From the NCBI GenBank assembly GCA_037976565.1, contig CP137675.1:8565447-8629446 (forward strand): a DNA stretch of 64,000 nt, read 5' to 3'. This document shows, in pieces, positions 35,905 to 48,589 of this stretch. A model generated the notes under the pieces. It worked only from the letters and a program-made list of their open reading frames with translations, had not been told where the DNA came from and searched no databases. This DNA comes from Mesocentrotus franciscanus (Eukaryota > Echinodermata > Echinoidea > Camarodonta > Strongylocentrotidae). A program made the position numbers and the translations under genes. How positions within the stretch are numbered: position 1 is the first letter of the stretch; each line of letters begins with the position of its first letter.

Positions 35905-37360
35905 GGGTTTACACACATACATATTATATTTCTATTTACAATAATCTATGGTTACATCATTACACAAAATACACATTCATACCTTCATGACAAGAAATAT
36001 AGGCTATTTATGAATTCACATGCATAGTAAAGGCAGATAATATATGGATACAGTAATTGTCAGTTATCACATACTAATATCTCTGTATACATGCAGTAAT
36101 AGACTGCAAATTGGTTAGTATGAGATTGTAAAGTGTTCATCAACTGCATCGAAACTGAAATACGACAACTGGTACAATGAGTGAATTTAAGGCCAATAAC
36201 GAGACCTCATCTTGAAACAGAATGGACAATGACGGATTGTAAGAGGCTTAAATGAATAATTTGTAAAAGTAATTCAACTTTAGACCAGATTAGAACTCTG
36301 ATGAACTGGATTGGGTGATTTATGGAATGCCAAACATCAACCATTTAATCTTGAACAAGTTATCACCATCAGTAAGTAATTGAATTAGAAAAAAATATCA
36401 TATTATTGCAAAATCAATTTCTTATTTCCATATCAAGGCTCATCACTATAAATGAGTTTACAAAATTAAGCCAGACTAAATGTAGGACCCTGTGTCTGTA
36501 CAATGGATTTTCTTTTCTTTTCCAGTGACTGTGTCCTGTTCTTTATTCGTTATACTTCAAGTATAAAAACAATTTGAATCAATTAGCACACCTATCTAGG
36601 ACACTATCAAAACAGGATAAAGAAAAAAAGAAAGATCTATTCCTATTCTTTGCTTATATTTGATTTACTCAAATGCATATTTGGTGGGTTTCTTATATGG
36701 GCTCTGCATTAAAATCAGCCATCTCAGTAGGAACTAATAGCATCATTTCCATGAATTCTGACAAAAATACTTGTGAAAGTAAAAATAGCTGCACACAACG
36801 TAATGATGATCGATTACTCATTTTGTCCCGTCCACAAAACAGGAAATTGTGGTTTATTGAAATAGAACATCTGGAAAAATGAACATTTGGTGCATGTCTA
36901 AAAAAGGGCATAAATGTCATTAATGAATGTTATATTATTTGTGAGAAGAATGATGAATTTTTCTAATGGTTCATATATTTTACACTCTAAAGCAATGTTC
37001 ATACATAACACGGTAAACTGCCTCAAAAAACAACAACCAAACAACCCCCCCCAAAAAAAAAAACCATAACAAAACGAAAAAAATCATGATAATAATAATA
37101 TAAAATTTCTAAGGCGTTTAATACAATGTTTCTATTATCGCATAAAATATATTTTTTTTAAATAAAAGAAAAAAATGCTAGGGCGAAATAGCCTTTTTCA
37201 AGTATAAAGAATGAAAGATAAATCCCCCCAAAAAATCTACATCTGGACCCCCCCCCCCTAATAAAAAAAAGTTTGTACATAGGGCTCATGCATACACACT
37301 GCAAAAAGAACAATCTGGACCCCTTCCAAAAAGTAAGTGTGAATAGTGTGAATTTATACT
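35905..37360. other. No recognisable feature
   Basis: AT-rich unique-looking sequence with short A-runs and C-runs near 37040-37260. The open frames at 36.7 kb are short and unsupported. Confidence 0.6.
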
Positions 37361-37361
37361 G

Positions 37362-40264
37362 CTATACCTCAATGGAAGCACTACAGACTGCAGACTACCA
37401 CCTTCAGGTAATCTACCTGCTATACCTCAATGGAAGCACTACAGACTGCAGACTACCACCTTCAGGTAATCTACCTGCTATACCTCAATGGAAGCACTAC
37501 AGACTACAGACTACCACCTTCAGGTAATCTACCTGCTATACCTCAATGGAAGCACTACAGACTGCAGACTACCACCTTCAGGTAATCTACCTGCTATACC
37601 TCAATGGAAGCACTAGAGACTGCAGACTACCACCTTCAGGTAATCTACCTGCTATACCTCAATGGAAGCACTACAGACTGCAGACTACCACCTTCAGGTA
37701 ATCTACCTGCTATACCTCAATGGAAGCACTACAGACTGCAGACTACCACCTTCAGGTAATCTACCTGCTATACCTCAATGGAAGCACTACAGACTACAGA
37801 CTACCACCTTCAGGTAATCTACCTGCTATACCTCAATGGAAGCACTACAGACTGCAGACTACCACCTTCAGGTAATCTACCTGCTATACCTCAATGGAAG
37901 CACTACAGACTGCAGACTACCACCTTCAGGTAATCTACCTGCTATACCTTAATGGAAGCACTACAGACTGCAGACTACCACCTTCAGGTAATCTACCTGC
38001 TATACCTCAATGGAAGCACTACAGACTGCAGACTACCACCTTCAGGTAATCTACCTGCTATACCTCAATGGAAGCACTACAGACTGCAGACTACCACCTT
38101 CAGGTAATCTACCTGCTATACCTCAATGGAAGCACTACAGACTGCAGACTACCACCTTCAGGTAATCTACCTGCTATACCTCAATGGAAGCACTACAGAC
38201 TGCAGACTACCACCTTCAGGTAATCTACCTGCTATACCTCAATGGAAGCACTACAGACTGCAGACTACCACCTTCAGGTAATCTTCCTGCTGTACCTCAA
38301 TGGAAGCACTACAGACTGCAGACTACCACATTCAGGTAATCTACCTGCTATACCTCAATGGAAGCACTAGAGACTGCAGTCTACCACCTTCAGGTAATCT
38401 ACCTGCTATACCTCAATGGAAGCACTACAGACTGCAGACTACCACCTTCAGGTAATCTACCTGCTATACCTCAATGGAAGCACTACAGACTGCAGACTAC
38501 CACCTTCAGGTAATCTACCTGTTATACCTCAATGGAAGCACTACAGACTGCAGTCTACCACCTTCAGGTAATCTACCTGCTATACCACAATGGAAGCACT
38601 AGAGACTGCAGACTACCACCTTCAGGTAATCTACCTGCTATACCTCAATGGAAGCACTAGAGACTGCAGACTACCACCTTCAGGTAATCTACCTGCTATA
38701 CCTCAATGGAAGCACTACAGACTGCAGACTACCACCTTCAGGTAATCTACCTGCTATACCTCAATGGAAGCACTAGAGACTGCAGACTACCACCTTCAGG
38801 TAATCTACCTGCTATACCTCAATGGAAGCACTAGAGACTGCAGACTACCACCTTCAGGTAATCTACCTGCTATACCTCAATGGAAGCACTACAGACTACA
38901 GACTACCACCTTCAGGTAATCTACCTGCTATACCTCAATGGAAGCACTACAGACTGCAGACTACCACCTTCAGGTAATCTACCTGCTATACCACAATGGA
39001 AGCACTAGAGACTACAGACTACCACCTTCAGGTAATCTACCTGCTATACCTCAATGGAAGCACTACAGACTGCAGACTACCACCTTCAGGTAATCTACCT
39101 GCTATACCTCAATGGAAGCACTACAGACTGCAGACTACCACCTTCAGGTAATCTACCTGCTATACCTCAATGGAAGCACTAGAGACTGCAGACTACCACC
39201 TTCAGGTAATCTACCTGCTATACCTCAATGGAAGCACTAGAGACTGCAGACTACCACCTTCAGGTAATCTACCTGCTATACCTCAATGGAAGCACTACAG
39301 ACTGCAGACTACCACCTTCAGGTAATCTACCTGCTATACCACAATGGAAGCACTAGAGACTGCAGACTACCACCTTCAGGTAATCTACCTGCTATACCTC
39401 AATGGAAGCACTAGAGACTGCAGACTACCACCTTCAGGTAATCTACCTGCTATACCTCAATGGAAGCACTACAGACTGCAGACTACCACCTTCAGGTAAT
39501 CTACCTGCTATACCTCAATGGAAGCACTAGAGACTGCAGACTACCACCTTCAGGTAATCTACCTGCTATACCTCAATGGAAGCACTACAGACTGCAGACT
39601 AGCTACCACCTTCAGGTAATCTACCTGCTATACCTCAATGGAAGCACTACAGACTACAGACTACCACCTTCAGGTAATCTACCTGCTATACCACAATGGA
39701 AGCACTAGAGACTGCAGACTACCACCTTCAGGTAATCTACCTGCTATACCTCAATGGAAGCACTACAGACTGCAGACTACCACCTTCAGGTAATCTACCT
39801 GCTATACCACAATGGAAGCACTACAGACTGCAGACTACCACCTTCAGGTAATCTACCTGCTATACCTCAATGGAAGCACTACAGACTGCAGACTAGCTAC
39901 CACCTTCAGGTAATCTACCTGCTATACCTCAATGGAAGCACTACAGACTACAGACTACCACCTTCAGGTAATCTACCTGCTATACCACAATGGAAGCACT
40001 AGAGACTGCAGACTACCACCTTCAGGTAATCTACCTGCTATACCTCAATGGAAGCACTACAGACTGCAGACTAGCTACCACCTTCAGGTAATCTACCTGC
40101 TATACCTCAATGGAAGCACTACAGACTACAGACTACCACCTTCAGGTAATCTACCTGCTATACCACAATGGAAGCACTAGAGACTGCAGACTACCACCTT
40201 CAGGTAATCTACCTGCTATACCTCAATGGAAGCACTACAGACTACCACATTCAGGTAATCTACG
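37362..40264. repeat. 58-bp minisatellite, about 50 units, with higher-order structure
   Basis: The unit is CTATACCTCAATGGAAGCAC, then TACAGACTGCAGACTACCAC, then CTTCAGGTAATCTACCTG; landmark spacing (37383, 37441) gives 58 bp. Each unit contains CAGGTAATCTACCTG, an inverted repeat with 6-bp arms and a 3-base loop, and most contain CTGCAG. Variants are CTAGAG for CTACAG, TACCACAATGG for TACCTCAATGG, and an AGCT insertion at ~39601, 39895 and 40073. The last two are 178 bp apart, marking a three-unit higher-order repeat. The last unit has lost 10 bp. The 82-residue frames inside result from periodicity. Confidence 0.95.
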
Positions 40265-43090
40265 TGTAATGACATGGTTCCTAAAAACTTCAACAAATTC
40301 CTCCTGAACTATACCAATGACTTCTTGTATAGATTACAACAAATCATATCCGTGGATTGTATAAGATGCTATTGCATTGTGTATGCACATGATCACAGGG
40401 GCACTTTGATGTATTTTCTGACTTTGGCACTAGTTTGGAAGTGCTTGCAACCATTGATATATCTGTTTAGGTTTATAGTGAAATACATTGCTATCATTAG
40501 TCCAAGCGATTAATTCATCGTATTACTCTACGGTATTTCCCGCCCATGGCACAAAATAGTAATCATCTTATCCCATTTAAAGCCACTCACTTTATACAAA
40601 CCATAAAGGTGGACTTTTAAGAGTGAAATTTGAAATGTTCAATCTAACATGAAGTTTAGACTAGAAACAAAATGATTTAATTACTATCTTATAGTCCCTT
40701 TTCGTATAACCATACAATGAAGTTTGGTAATCTTAACGATGGGGTGGAGAAGTTCAAGCAATTAAAGGGATAAATATCAATCATTGGCAGAAACAATACC
40801 AAAAATAAGACCGCATAAACCCATGCTATATCACAAATATATTTTCATGCTCTTTCTCTATTCGGGTTATTATATTTCATTTTGCCACATGGACTTGGTT
40901 TCCTTCTATAGTAGCTTTGTGAAATGAAGTGACACATAAAGATGTGTCCATATCACAAACCACCATGACTGGTTAAACATGTATCTGTGAACTAATATGT
41001 ATTATTTACACATTTATCTGAATGTCAGTTGGTACTGTATTGTCATGAATTATTTCCTTGTTTTCAAATGTCATGTAGTATATACAGTACTATCATTTCT
41101 GAAATTCAATCAAATCTTTCCTTTTCAAATCTTAAATTCAGTTTGAGAGTTTTTGTTTTTTTGTAAGCTTACTTATCGGTGCATGAACCTGTACTGAGAA
41201 CATAGATATTGGATCACACATGAATGTTCTTTTGTAACATACTTCTCAATGGCAAAGCTAAAATGGCAGTTTGGTCTAGAATCACGTCATAATCTCATCT
41301 TTCTAAAACACACACTTCAAACCATCAATAAACACTAGCCAGCATGAACAAATCTGAATTTGTAAGCATCAATGAGAAGGGGCTACATTATCTACACTCC
41401 CTTTTCAATGTTCCTGTTCTGTATATATTAAAGATTAATCTAGCTCATTCATAATCATTTTTTTTAACTTCGGGACAGTAACCGCACATCAAGCTGGTTG
41501 AGGTTTCACTCAAGTGTTCTTGAAATTTCTTTATCAATTTAGTATCAAAAGAGAGTCTGTATATGAGGACTACTCCCTTGTAGTGGGAGAGAAGATGAAG
41601 GCAACCCGGATATGACAACGAGTAGTTGCTTTTTGAGAAGCTTTCTTCAACCAAGGCGATAACAATCATGACAACTCAAGTATCATCCATTGCTTTCTGT
41701 ATCGGTGTTGAGAATTGTTGAAAGTTGTTCCCTGAATAAAACAGGCCTATGACAACTTTAATAGACTGAAAAACACATATATTATACTGCAGAGAGCGGG
41801 AAGCTAGTAACTCATATACTTTAACACAGGGTGAACATCTTTCTGACTCTCAATAGACAATGTCACCTGTTGAGAGCCAAAAGGGTGTTAAGGGGTACCT
41901 GATATGCACATGCTACAAGTACTACATCAGTACAGATTGAGCCAATGTGAATTTAATTGAGTTATTAACAAACCTTAAAGCACTTTAAGTTTGAGTAGTT
42001 GAAAATGTAAACAACGATTATTATTATGATTATCATATTCACTTGAGTTAACACCCTTCTGGCTCTCAGCAGATGACACGTTGAATGAAACGTTCAATAG
42101 GTGATCCCAAGCAATGTGTCCCATGCAACATAATGACAACAGCCATTTATTTCATTAAAAAAATGAACATTTCTTGATGCGACTGTTTACCAATGGTTGT
42201 TTCTGGTATCACTAACATTAATAATTGATTTTTCTTTCTTGGATGAAAATAAATGGGGAAAAAAGACATAACTTATGGGACACATTGCTAAGAATCGCCC
42301 CAAATTCTGTATTTAAGAGAAATATTAAACCAAAAATGACTGATAAAAACCAGGAAGAGTTGGGCATTTATACTCATTCTATTGTATTACATACCTAACT
42401 TGAGTCAAACATCGAGGCAGAACACATTCAATGAGTCATAAAATCTAACTCAAATCATGGACTGCATAGATCATATACATGTAACACTAAATGACCACCT
42501 GTAGTAGTGCATCTTGCTTAATCCTGATCATTGTCTTCTGACCAGAAGGGCATTATCTCATATGTTTTAACACAGAGTCAATGCCTGGCTATCAGTAGAT
42601 ATTCTGTATAACTAGTTGCCAAGAGGAAGAAGAAGAAAAAACCCTTTTTGTGTGTTTAAAGAAGGTTCCCCCCTTAGAGACACACTTGTATTAGTATATT
42701 ATAGTTTTTAACAAAGGTCAGTTTCAATTTTCTAGCTAGAGCTCTATAAATCTTACAGAGTTTTCCAGAGATAAGTTGCTCACAAATGGCACCACTCATA
42801 ATATATCTTTAGTCACATGGACAGGATAATGCTGCGGTGTTGCAAATGGAATATACCAGAAAATGAGGAATCTGAATACCTGTTGCTAATGTCCAGATAA
42901 AGACATAACATGGGGCACCATGCACTGATGAATGATATTCCTCAGATCATGGAAAACCTTACAGGCTAATACCTGAGTCACACTACCAAACCAACCTATT
43001 CTTGGCCATCATGGGTAAGGTATTATTTTGTCTGGTCTGTTCACTCTGTTGTTGATCTGGTAACGGTCTTGTCATCGTGGCTGTGGTATA
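40265..43090. other. Non-coding stretch, includes duplication copy D1 (40950-41690)
   Basis: The segment 40950-41690 is ~90% similar to 43910-44575 (CACAAACCACCATGACTGG, TTAAAGATTAATCTAGCTC and others), in the same orientation. A minus-strand open frame at 41445-41669 is not kept open in the partner, which has a 2-bp indel. Otherwise I see nothing. Confidence 0.55.
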
Positions 43091-43091
43091 A

Positions 43092-43805
43092 TTACCTATT
43101 ACTTGCTTCATCATCCAAAGCTTTACCTTTCGTTTTGATCGTTTTCATAGGAATAGACGGAATTTCCTTTTCTGGTTTTTGTTTCGAACTAGGCGGCGAT
43201 TTCTTGAATTGTTTCTTAGGTGCTACTGGCACCACTTTGGGTTTTGATCGGTAGGAACTTTCCGTGGAACTTTCGCTGTTGTTCCTTGGTTTAATTGTGA
43301 TCGCAATGCGAAGTCGATTCCATAAGACGGCATCATTCGTGTATTGGATGCCAAAATGGTGCCGAAGAAGTCTTGGATATTTCTCCCTGGGAAGGCCTAT
43401 GTAAATAGGAATCACGTTGGTGTTACTGGGTGCGTGCATTTTATGCTTAAACTCGTCACACTCGAGAGCTTTCGTTGAAATCAGAAGTATAATACTTTTG
43501 GTGCTTCGAATGGCTTGTTCATAAGCTGTGAGTTTATACTGCCCTGCAATCTTGTCTCTATCATAGATGTACCCTCGTAGATCCAGTTTCTCCATTTCCT
43601 CGTAAATTCTCCTCGCTTGCTCGTTGTTAGACTCATGGTTGCAAACATGGAAATCATATATCTTTTCTGGCTCCAAGATTTTCTCATGTCTGCTCTTCGA
43701 TTCGACCACATTTTCGTTGGCATCGTTGTACAGAGCAGAATCGCTCAGGGGTTGTTGAGTATCATCAGGTTCTCTAGCAAGAGGATTCTTGAATGGCATG
43801 CTCAT
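43092..43805 (-). CDS. TIR-domain protein
   Basis: A 237-residue frame starts at ATG 43803-43805 (MSMPFKNPLAREPDDTQQPL); a second Met is at residue 3. Residues ~48-170 form a Toll/interleukin-1 receptor domain: box 1 YDFHVCN (50-56), box-2-like YIYDRDKIAG (80-88) with the RD..G core, the SIILLIS strand (104-110), an ECDEFKHKM helix with Glu at the place of the catalytic Glu of NADase-type TIRs, and box 3 LWNRLRIAI (161-169). A Lys/Pro/Ser-rich tail of ~65 residues follows. There is no signal peptide, transmembrane segment, LRR or death domain, so the product would be cytosolic and could act as a signalling adaptor or enzyme; neither is shown. The stop lies inside AATAG/GTAATT, a good splice donor, so the exon may end there and more exons may exist. 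It is flanked by repeats D1 and D2. Confidence 0.75.
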   Translation of the reverse strand: MSMPFKNPLAREPDDTQQPLSDSALYNDANENVVESKSRHEKILEPEKIYDFHVCNHESNNEQARRIYEEMEKLDLRGYIYDRDKIAGQYKLTAYEQAIRSTKSIILLISTKALECDEFKHKMHAPSNTNVIPIYIGLPREKYPRLLRHHFGIQYTNDAVLWNRLRIAITIKPRNNSESSTESSYRSKPKVVPVAPKKQFKKSPPSSKQKPEKEIPSIPMKTIKTKGKALDDEASNR

Positions 43806-43909
43806 TTTGAACAATCGATTTCGAAATGCTTTCCTACATTGGCATCAAACGCGTCAACTCTATTATGAAGTTACATGCTAATATGAGTAATCACACAGTC
43901 TTTCAGTTC

Positions 43910-44575
43910 CATATCACAAACCACCATGGCTGGTTAAACATACACATATCTGAATGTCGACAGTTGGTACTGTATTGTTACTAATGATTTCCTTGTTTTC
44001 AAATGTCATGTAGTGTATATACTATCATTTACTTTTCAAACCTTAAATTCAGTTTGAGAGTTTTTTGTTTGTAAGCTTACTTATCGGTGCATGAACCTGT
44101 ACTGAGAACATAGACATTGGATCACACATGAATGTCCTTTTGTAACATACTTCTCAATGGCAAAGCTTAAATGGCAGTTTGGTCTAGAATCACATCATAA
44201 TCTCATCTTTCTAAAACACACACTTCAGCGATCAATAAACACTAGCTAGCATGAACAAATCTGAATTTATTACCATCAATGAGAAGGGTCTACATTATCT
44301 AGACTACCTTTTCGATGTTCCTGTTCTGTATATATTAAAGATTAATCTAGCTCATTCATAATCATTTTTTTAAACTTGATGACAGCAACGCCACATCAAG
44401 CTGGTTGAGGCTTCACTCAAGTGTTCTTGAAATTTCTTTATCAATTTAGTATCAAAAGAGAGTCTGTATATGAAGACTAGTCCCTTGTAGTGGGAGAGAG
44501 AAGATGAAGGCAACCCGGATATGACGTTGGAAAACTAGATAGCTTGAGATACAAGATATTCCTGAGTTGTTGCTT
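43910..44575. repeat. Duplication copy D2
   Basis: Collinear with 40950-41690. Together the two copies bracket the TIR-domain gene. The right border runs into a LINE fragment at ~44590. Confidence 0.7.
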
Positions 44576-44589
44576 TTTGAGAAGCTTTC

Positions 44590-44910
44590 TTCGGTTCTAT
44601 CTGATTGGTCGATGTCGCAGGCTGGAGTGCCACAGGGAACTCGCTTGGGGCTCATTGTCTTTCTAGCCATGATTAATGACACAGCGCCACCGACCGACAT
44701 CAACGCCTACAAATACGTCGACGACATGACGCTCGTTGAATGTCGTACTCGAGATCTCTTCTCAAAAGTTTTATCCATGAAATTAGTCTCTCCATTGACA
44801 TTTGTATTTAATTTGTTTTTGGTAGATGGCATATAGTACCAAGCAAAATGAAAATTGCTAAGGTAATTTCAGTCTATAAAAAGGGTAATGTCGACGATGT
44901 AGTACCAACA
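44590..44910 (+). mobile_element. Two LINE reverse transcriptase fragments
   Basis: The first piece (44596-44765) encodes SQAGVPQGTRLGLIVFLAMI and KYVDDMTLVECR, motifs B and C. The second (~44776-44910) encodes SPLTFVFNLFLVDGI, a frame shift, then VPSKMKIAKVISVYKKGNVD, the N-terminal fingers. The order is reversed relative to a real reverse transcriptase, so these are separate truncated pieces or a rearrangement. Confidence 0.65.
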
Positions 44911-45085
44911 CTTATAAAAGTGTGTGTTATGGTCTTGCCTGGTGGTTAGAGAAAAAAAAGTAATATGTTTAGGCCTCGGGAATAAAAAACTTTAGGTGTC
45001 TTAACAGCGTCCTCTCGCGTTATTGGTTGTTTTGGATGAAAACAGGATCCCAATTGAGGCATTAAAATCCGTTTACTGTTCAAGC

Positions 45086-46587
45086 CAGGGCGCGATCCCG
45101 GGAAACGGGGGACACGTCCCGCCTGAATTTTTAGGGGATCGTCCCCGGAAAATTTGAAAAAGTGCACACAAAAATGTATAGCAAATACTGACTATAAAGA
45201 CCGCAACACACTTTTAGGCTCTGGAGGGCCCAAGAGTGCAGTGTTTAGACAAATAAAAATGCAAAAATCTTCTCGGGAGCTTCGCTCCCTCGCATAATAT
45301 CCTTCAAAATTTACATGTAAATATTGTAGAAATGTGAAATGTGAAAAAGTATATTGCTTGTTTTCTGTTATACTATAGTTTTGCTAAGGAATGTAATTAT
45401 TTGATACAACAAAACTTCAAAAACCTGTGAGGGGGTAGTCACTTCCGTCACCTTCACCCCTCTCGTTCACTATGCTCCCTCGCACTGGCGTACTGATAGG
45501 GGCTTGGGGCAGTTGCCCCCTAATAAAATTCAGACATGGTGTATTTCTAATTCGATACCAGTGATTTACAAATGTTGCTGAAATGGCATGATTTTTCCCT
45601 GAGCTTCCGGGGGCTCTGCCCCCTGGACCCTACCAAGGGCCCTAAGGCGGCCCTCCGATGCTTATCTGATCGTAATTTAATGCCCAAAACCCCTGAGATT
45701 CTGGGAGCTCTGTCCCCTGGACCCGACTCCAATTAATGCCAGTGTCACAAATAAGGTATCAAAATATGCTCATTTGACCGTAATTAAATGCCTAAAACCC
45801 CGACCTTACTGGGTCTCTTCCCCCTAGGCCCCACCAAGGGCCCTAAGGCGGCCCTCGGATGCTTATCTGATCGTAATTTAATGCCAAAAACCCCTGAGAT
45901 TCTGGGAGCTCTGTCCCCTGGACCCGACTCCAATTAATGCCAGTGTCACAAATAAGGTATCAAAATATGCTCATCTGACCGTAATTAAATGCCTAAAACC
46001 CCTGAGCTTCCGGGCTCTTCCCCCTGGACACAACCAAGGGCCCTAAGGCGGCCCTCGGATGCTTATCTGATCGTAATTTAATGCCCAAAACCCCTGAGAT
46101 TCTGGGGGCTTTGCCCCCTGTACCCGACTCCAATTAATGCCAGTGTCACAAATAAGGTATCAAAATATGCTCATCTGACCGTAATTAAATGCCTAAAACC
46201 TCTGAGCTTCCGGGGGCTCCACCCCCTGGACCCCACCTGAGGCCCTAAGGCAGGGCCCTGGATGCTCATCTGACCGTGATTAAATGCCTGAACCCCCTGA
46301 GCTTCATTGGGCTCCGCCCCTTGTCCCCCGCCGGGGCTTTGCCCCTGGACCCCACGCCAATTTACGCACCACTTGCCTCGCTCGCTTTGCTCTACCTGAT
46401 CGTAAATACTTACTTTAGCTCCCCCACGCCCCTCCACTTTGAAAACGTTTGCGGGGCCTGCACGTAACATGTGGTTACATGCAGTTACATAACAAGTGGT
46501 GGTGATGCAGATTTTTTCTGCCCCCAAAAAGGTTTTGCTCGTCCCTCGCATTTCGTCCCCCGTTATGAAAAGAAATCGCCGCCCCTG
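45086..46587. mobile_element. hAT-like non-autonomous element, 1502 bp, with perfect 8-bp target duplication
   Basis: The left end is CAGGGCGCGATCCCGG and the right end is CGCCGCCCCTG. GTTCAAGC flanks both sides (45078-45085 and 46588-46595). The outer parts match the 337-bp element at 55674-56010. The centre (45590-46330) is a tandem array of ~200-bp units (GCTTATCTGATCGTAATTTA at 45660, 45861, 46061). Each is a diverged dimer of ~100 bp with CCCCTGAGNTTCNGGGNGCTCT. No transposase frame was found. Confidence 0.8.
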
Positions 46588-46599
46588 GTTCAAGCATCG

Positions 46600-48580
46600 T
46601 ATAATTATAAGTGTTGGTTTCCAAAGATTTAATCAAAGTTTTAGCCACTAAATCTAATTAAACATGACACAGAATCTACATTTCAATTTGGCACTACAAA
46701 GAACTGGGTGTCCGCCCATGCACGGTATTATGGAGCTTTTGCACTTTTTGTACTTGATATTATGCAATCTGGTGCATACCTAGGAAGAAAATTGGACTTG
46801 ACATGACGTTGAATCTGACTTATCATGTTTCAAAAACACCCTTTTTTAATTCACTGGTATTGAATTAGAAATAAGCCACGATTTAATTTTATTTGATCAG
46901 ATAACAGATGATGGTCCCGGTCAATAGGGGATGGGTACCTAAACAAAAAGGCGTATGCAAATGACGATGGCAATTACTAATAAAATACATAACTCTCAAC
47001 AAATTTCAAACTTTCTTGACGTACTAGCCCATATAAGCTCAGATTTTCGCTCATGATTCCTCTTACTCTCGTTCTTTTGTAGCAATTAATTTATATTAAC
47101 TATATATACAGAAAGAATCTATCAAATTAAAACTTACCATATTACTTGTTAGGGCCAGGCCTTCTTCCATTGTGCTGCATAAACGACAGATCCTCTCTTG
47201 TCGAGCTTTTAACTTTATAGCGAATTGGTATCAGAAGCTTAGCTTTAAATAACTGCACTTACATCAAAATGATAACCCTTCTCAAATAGTTGAATTTATC
47301 ACACTTCTATCGTGATAGTACTGAAACATGTCGGATTTTTAAAGCTCATAAATTCGACTTTACAAGTCAAAGAAGAGTCCTTTTGTTTGTTACTTTAAGC
47401 TACAATGTGGCTGGACTGAATAAAGTAGATCTCAGTATGATAGGGGTTCGCCTATTGGTTGTATCAGAGTCGTTTTTCGTCTATATACGGCTATTAGTCA
47501 ATGGTAGTGAGAGCCTGAGAGGAGATGTTTTAAGAAATGGTATGTTACAACATCAGCTTACATGGAGATTCCTTTCGAACCAGTTGACCATAAACTAGTT
47601 CATACAGCCTATAATGTTTACCCTTCCAAAGTTTTACTGAAATAAATAGGCTATACTTGGGACTTGCCCGATATGAGTTACCCTAGCTGTTATTACCTTT
47701 GTAGAGTCATAATTTATGTGAACAATAAAGAGGGCATCTTGGAAAATGTCCCCCTTTTAATTCTGACGGCTTCTTCTTTTTCATAATAGAAGAGAGACAC
47801 ATACAATAAGATAAGTTGAAATTATACAATTTAAGATAATATTAGTTGCTTGAAACATTACTTAAAGGTACTATGTCCCATTTGCATGCCCCAAAAATGA
47901 AAAGGTTAAATTCCAACGGCATTTGAAAGACAATACTACTTTAGAACTTCCCTAAAAAAAGGGGGGGGGGCTTGAAAATGTCTTTAAGTGGGAAAATAAA
48001 GACTATTAGTTGTCGAATCGACTTAGGAGCTTTAGAGCCAGTAATAGTCTGATTTTTCAGACCATTGTACCGAATGGTTGTACGTTTTATGCTGCGCAAA
48101 GATTCAATCAGTTTAATTTTGGCCATTACAAGAAGTGGGTTATTGATGTAGACAAATGCTCATGTACCCTTTACAGCTCATTTTATGTATGTTATTACCA
48201 AAGATGAAAAAGGCCAGTCAGTCACTCAATAGTGTCTGACAGTGAAGTCTAGCAAGTAAACGGGTTTCCTTGCATAATTTGAATATTAGGACACTGCTAA
48301 CGTTTAAATTTCACAGATAGGACATACATGACATATTCATAATTTCCTGCAAAGTTCTACAGAATTGTTGGCTGCAAAAGGGACATAGTATCTTTAATGT
48401 AGCTATATTAAATTCTCAACTACACATAGGAAGAGGGCACAATTATTTGTCAAAATCGCCTTATCATATTCGTTAAAAGGGAAAAAACCTGAAAATAATG
48501 TGTTTTGGATAACAATATATTAATCATAATATAAAATAGGGCAAAGAGTGCTACTACCCACGTACACGTCTATGACGGGC
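46600..48580. other. No gene recognised
   Basis: AT-rich sequence. One partial unit of the repeat at 49490-50030 occurs at ~46895-46950 (CAGATAACAGATGATGGTCC). The open frame at 47290-47598 has no family resemblance that I can name. Confidence 0.55.
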
Positions 48581-48589
48581 GTTCCGTGC

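Noticed and set aside
37362..40264. CRISPR array
   Set aside because: The 58-bp units are contiguous with no unique spacers, and the genome is eukaryotic.
39460..40307. Repeated 82-residue frames
   Set aside because: They result from the 58-bp minisatellite with 4-bp insertions shifting the frame; they are not genes.
41445..41669. Minus-strand frame that might be a second exon of the TIR gene
   Set aside because: The duplicated copy at 44.5 kb has a 2-bp indel breaking the frame, and no convincing acceptor precedes it.
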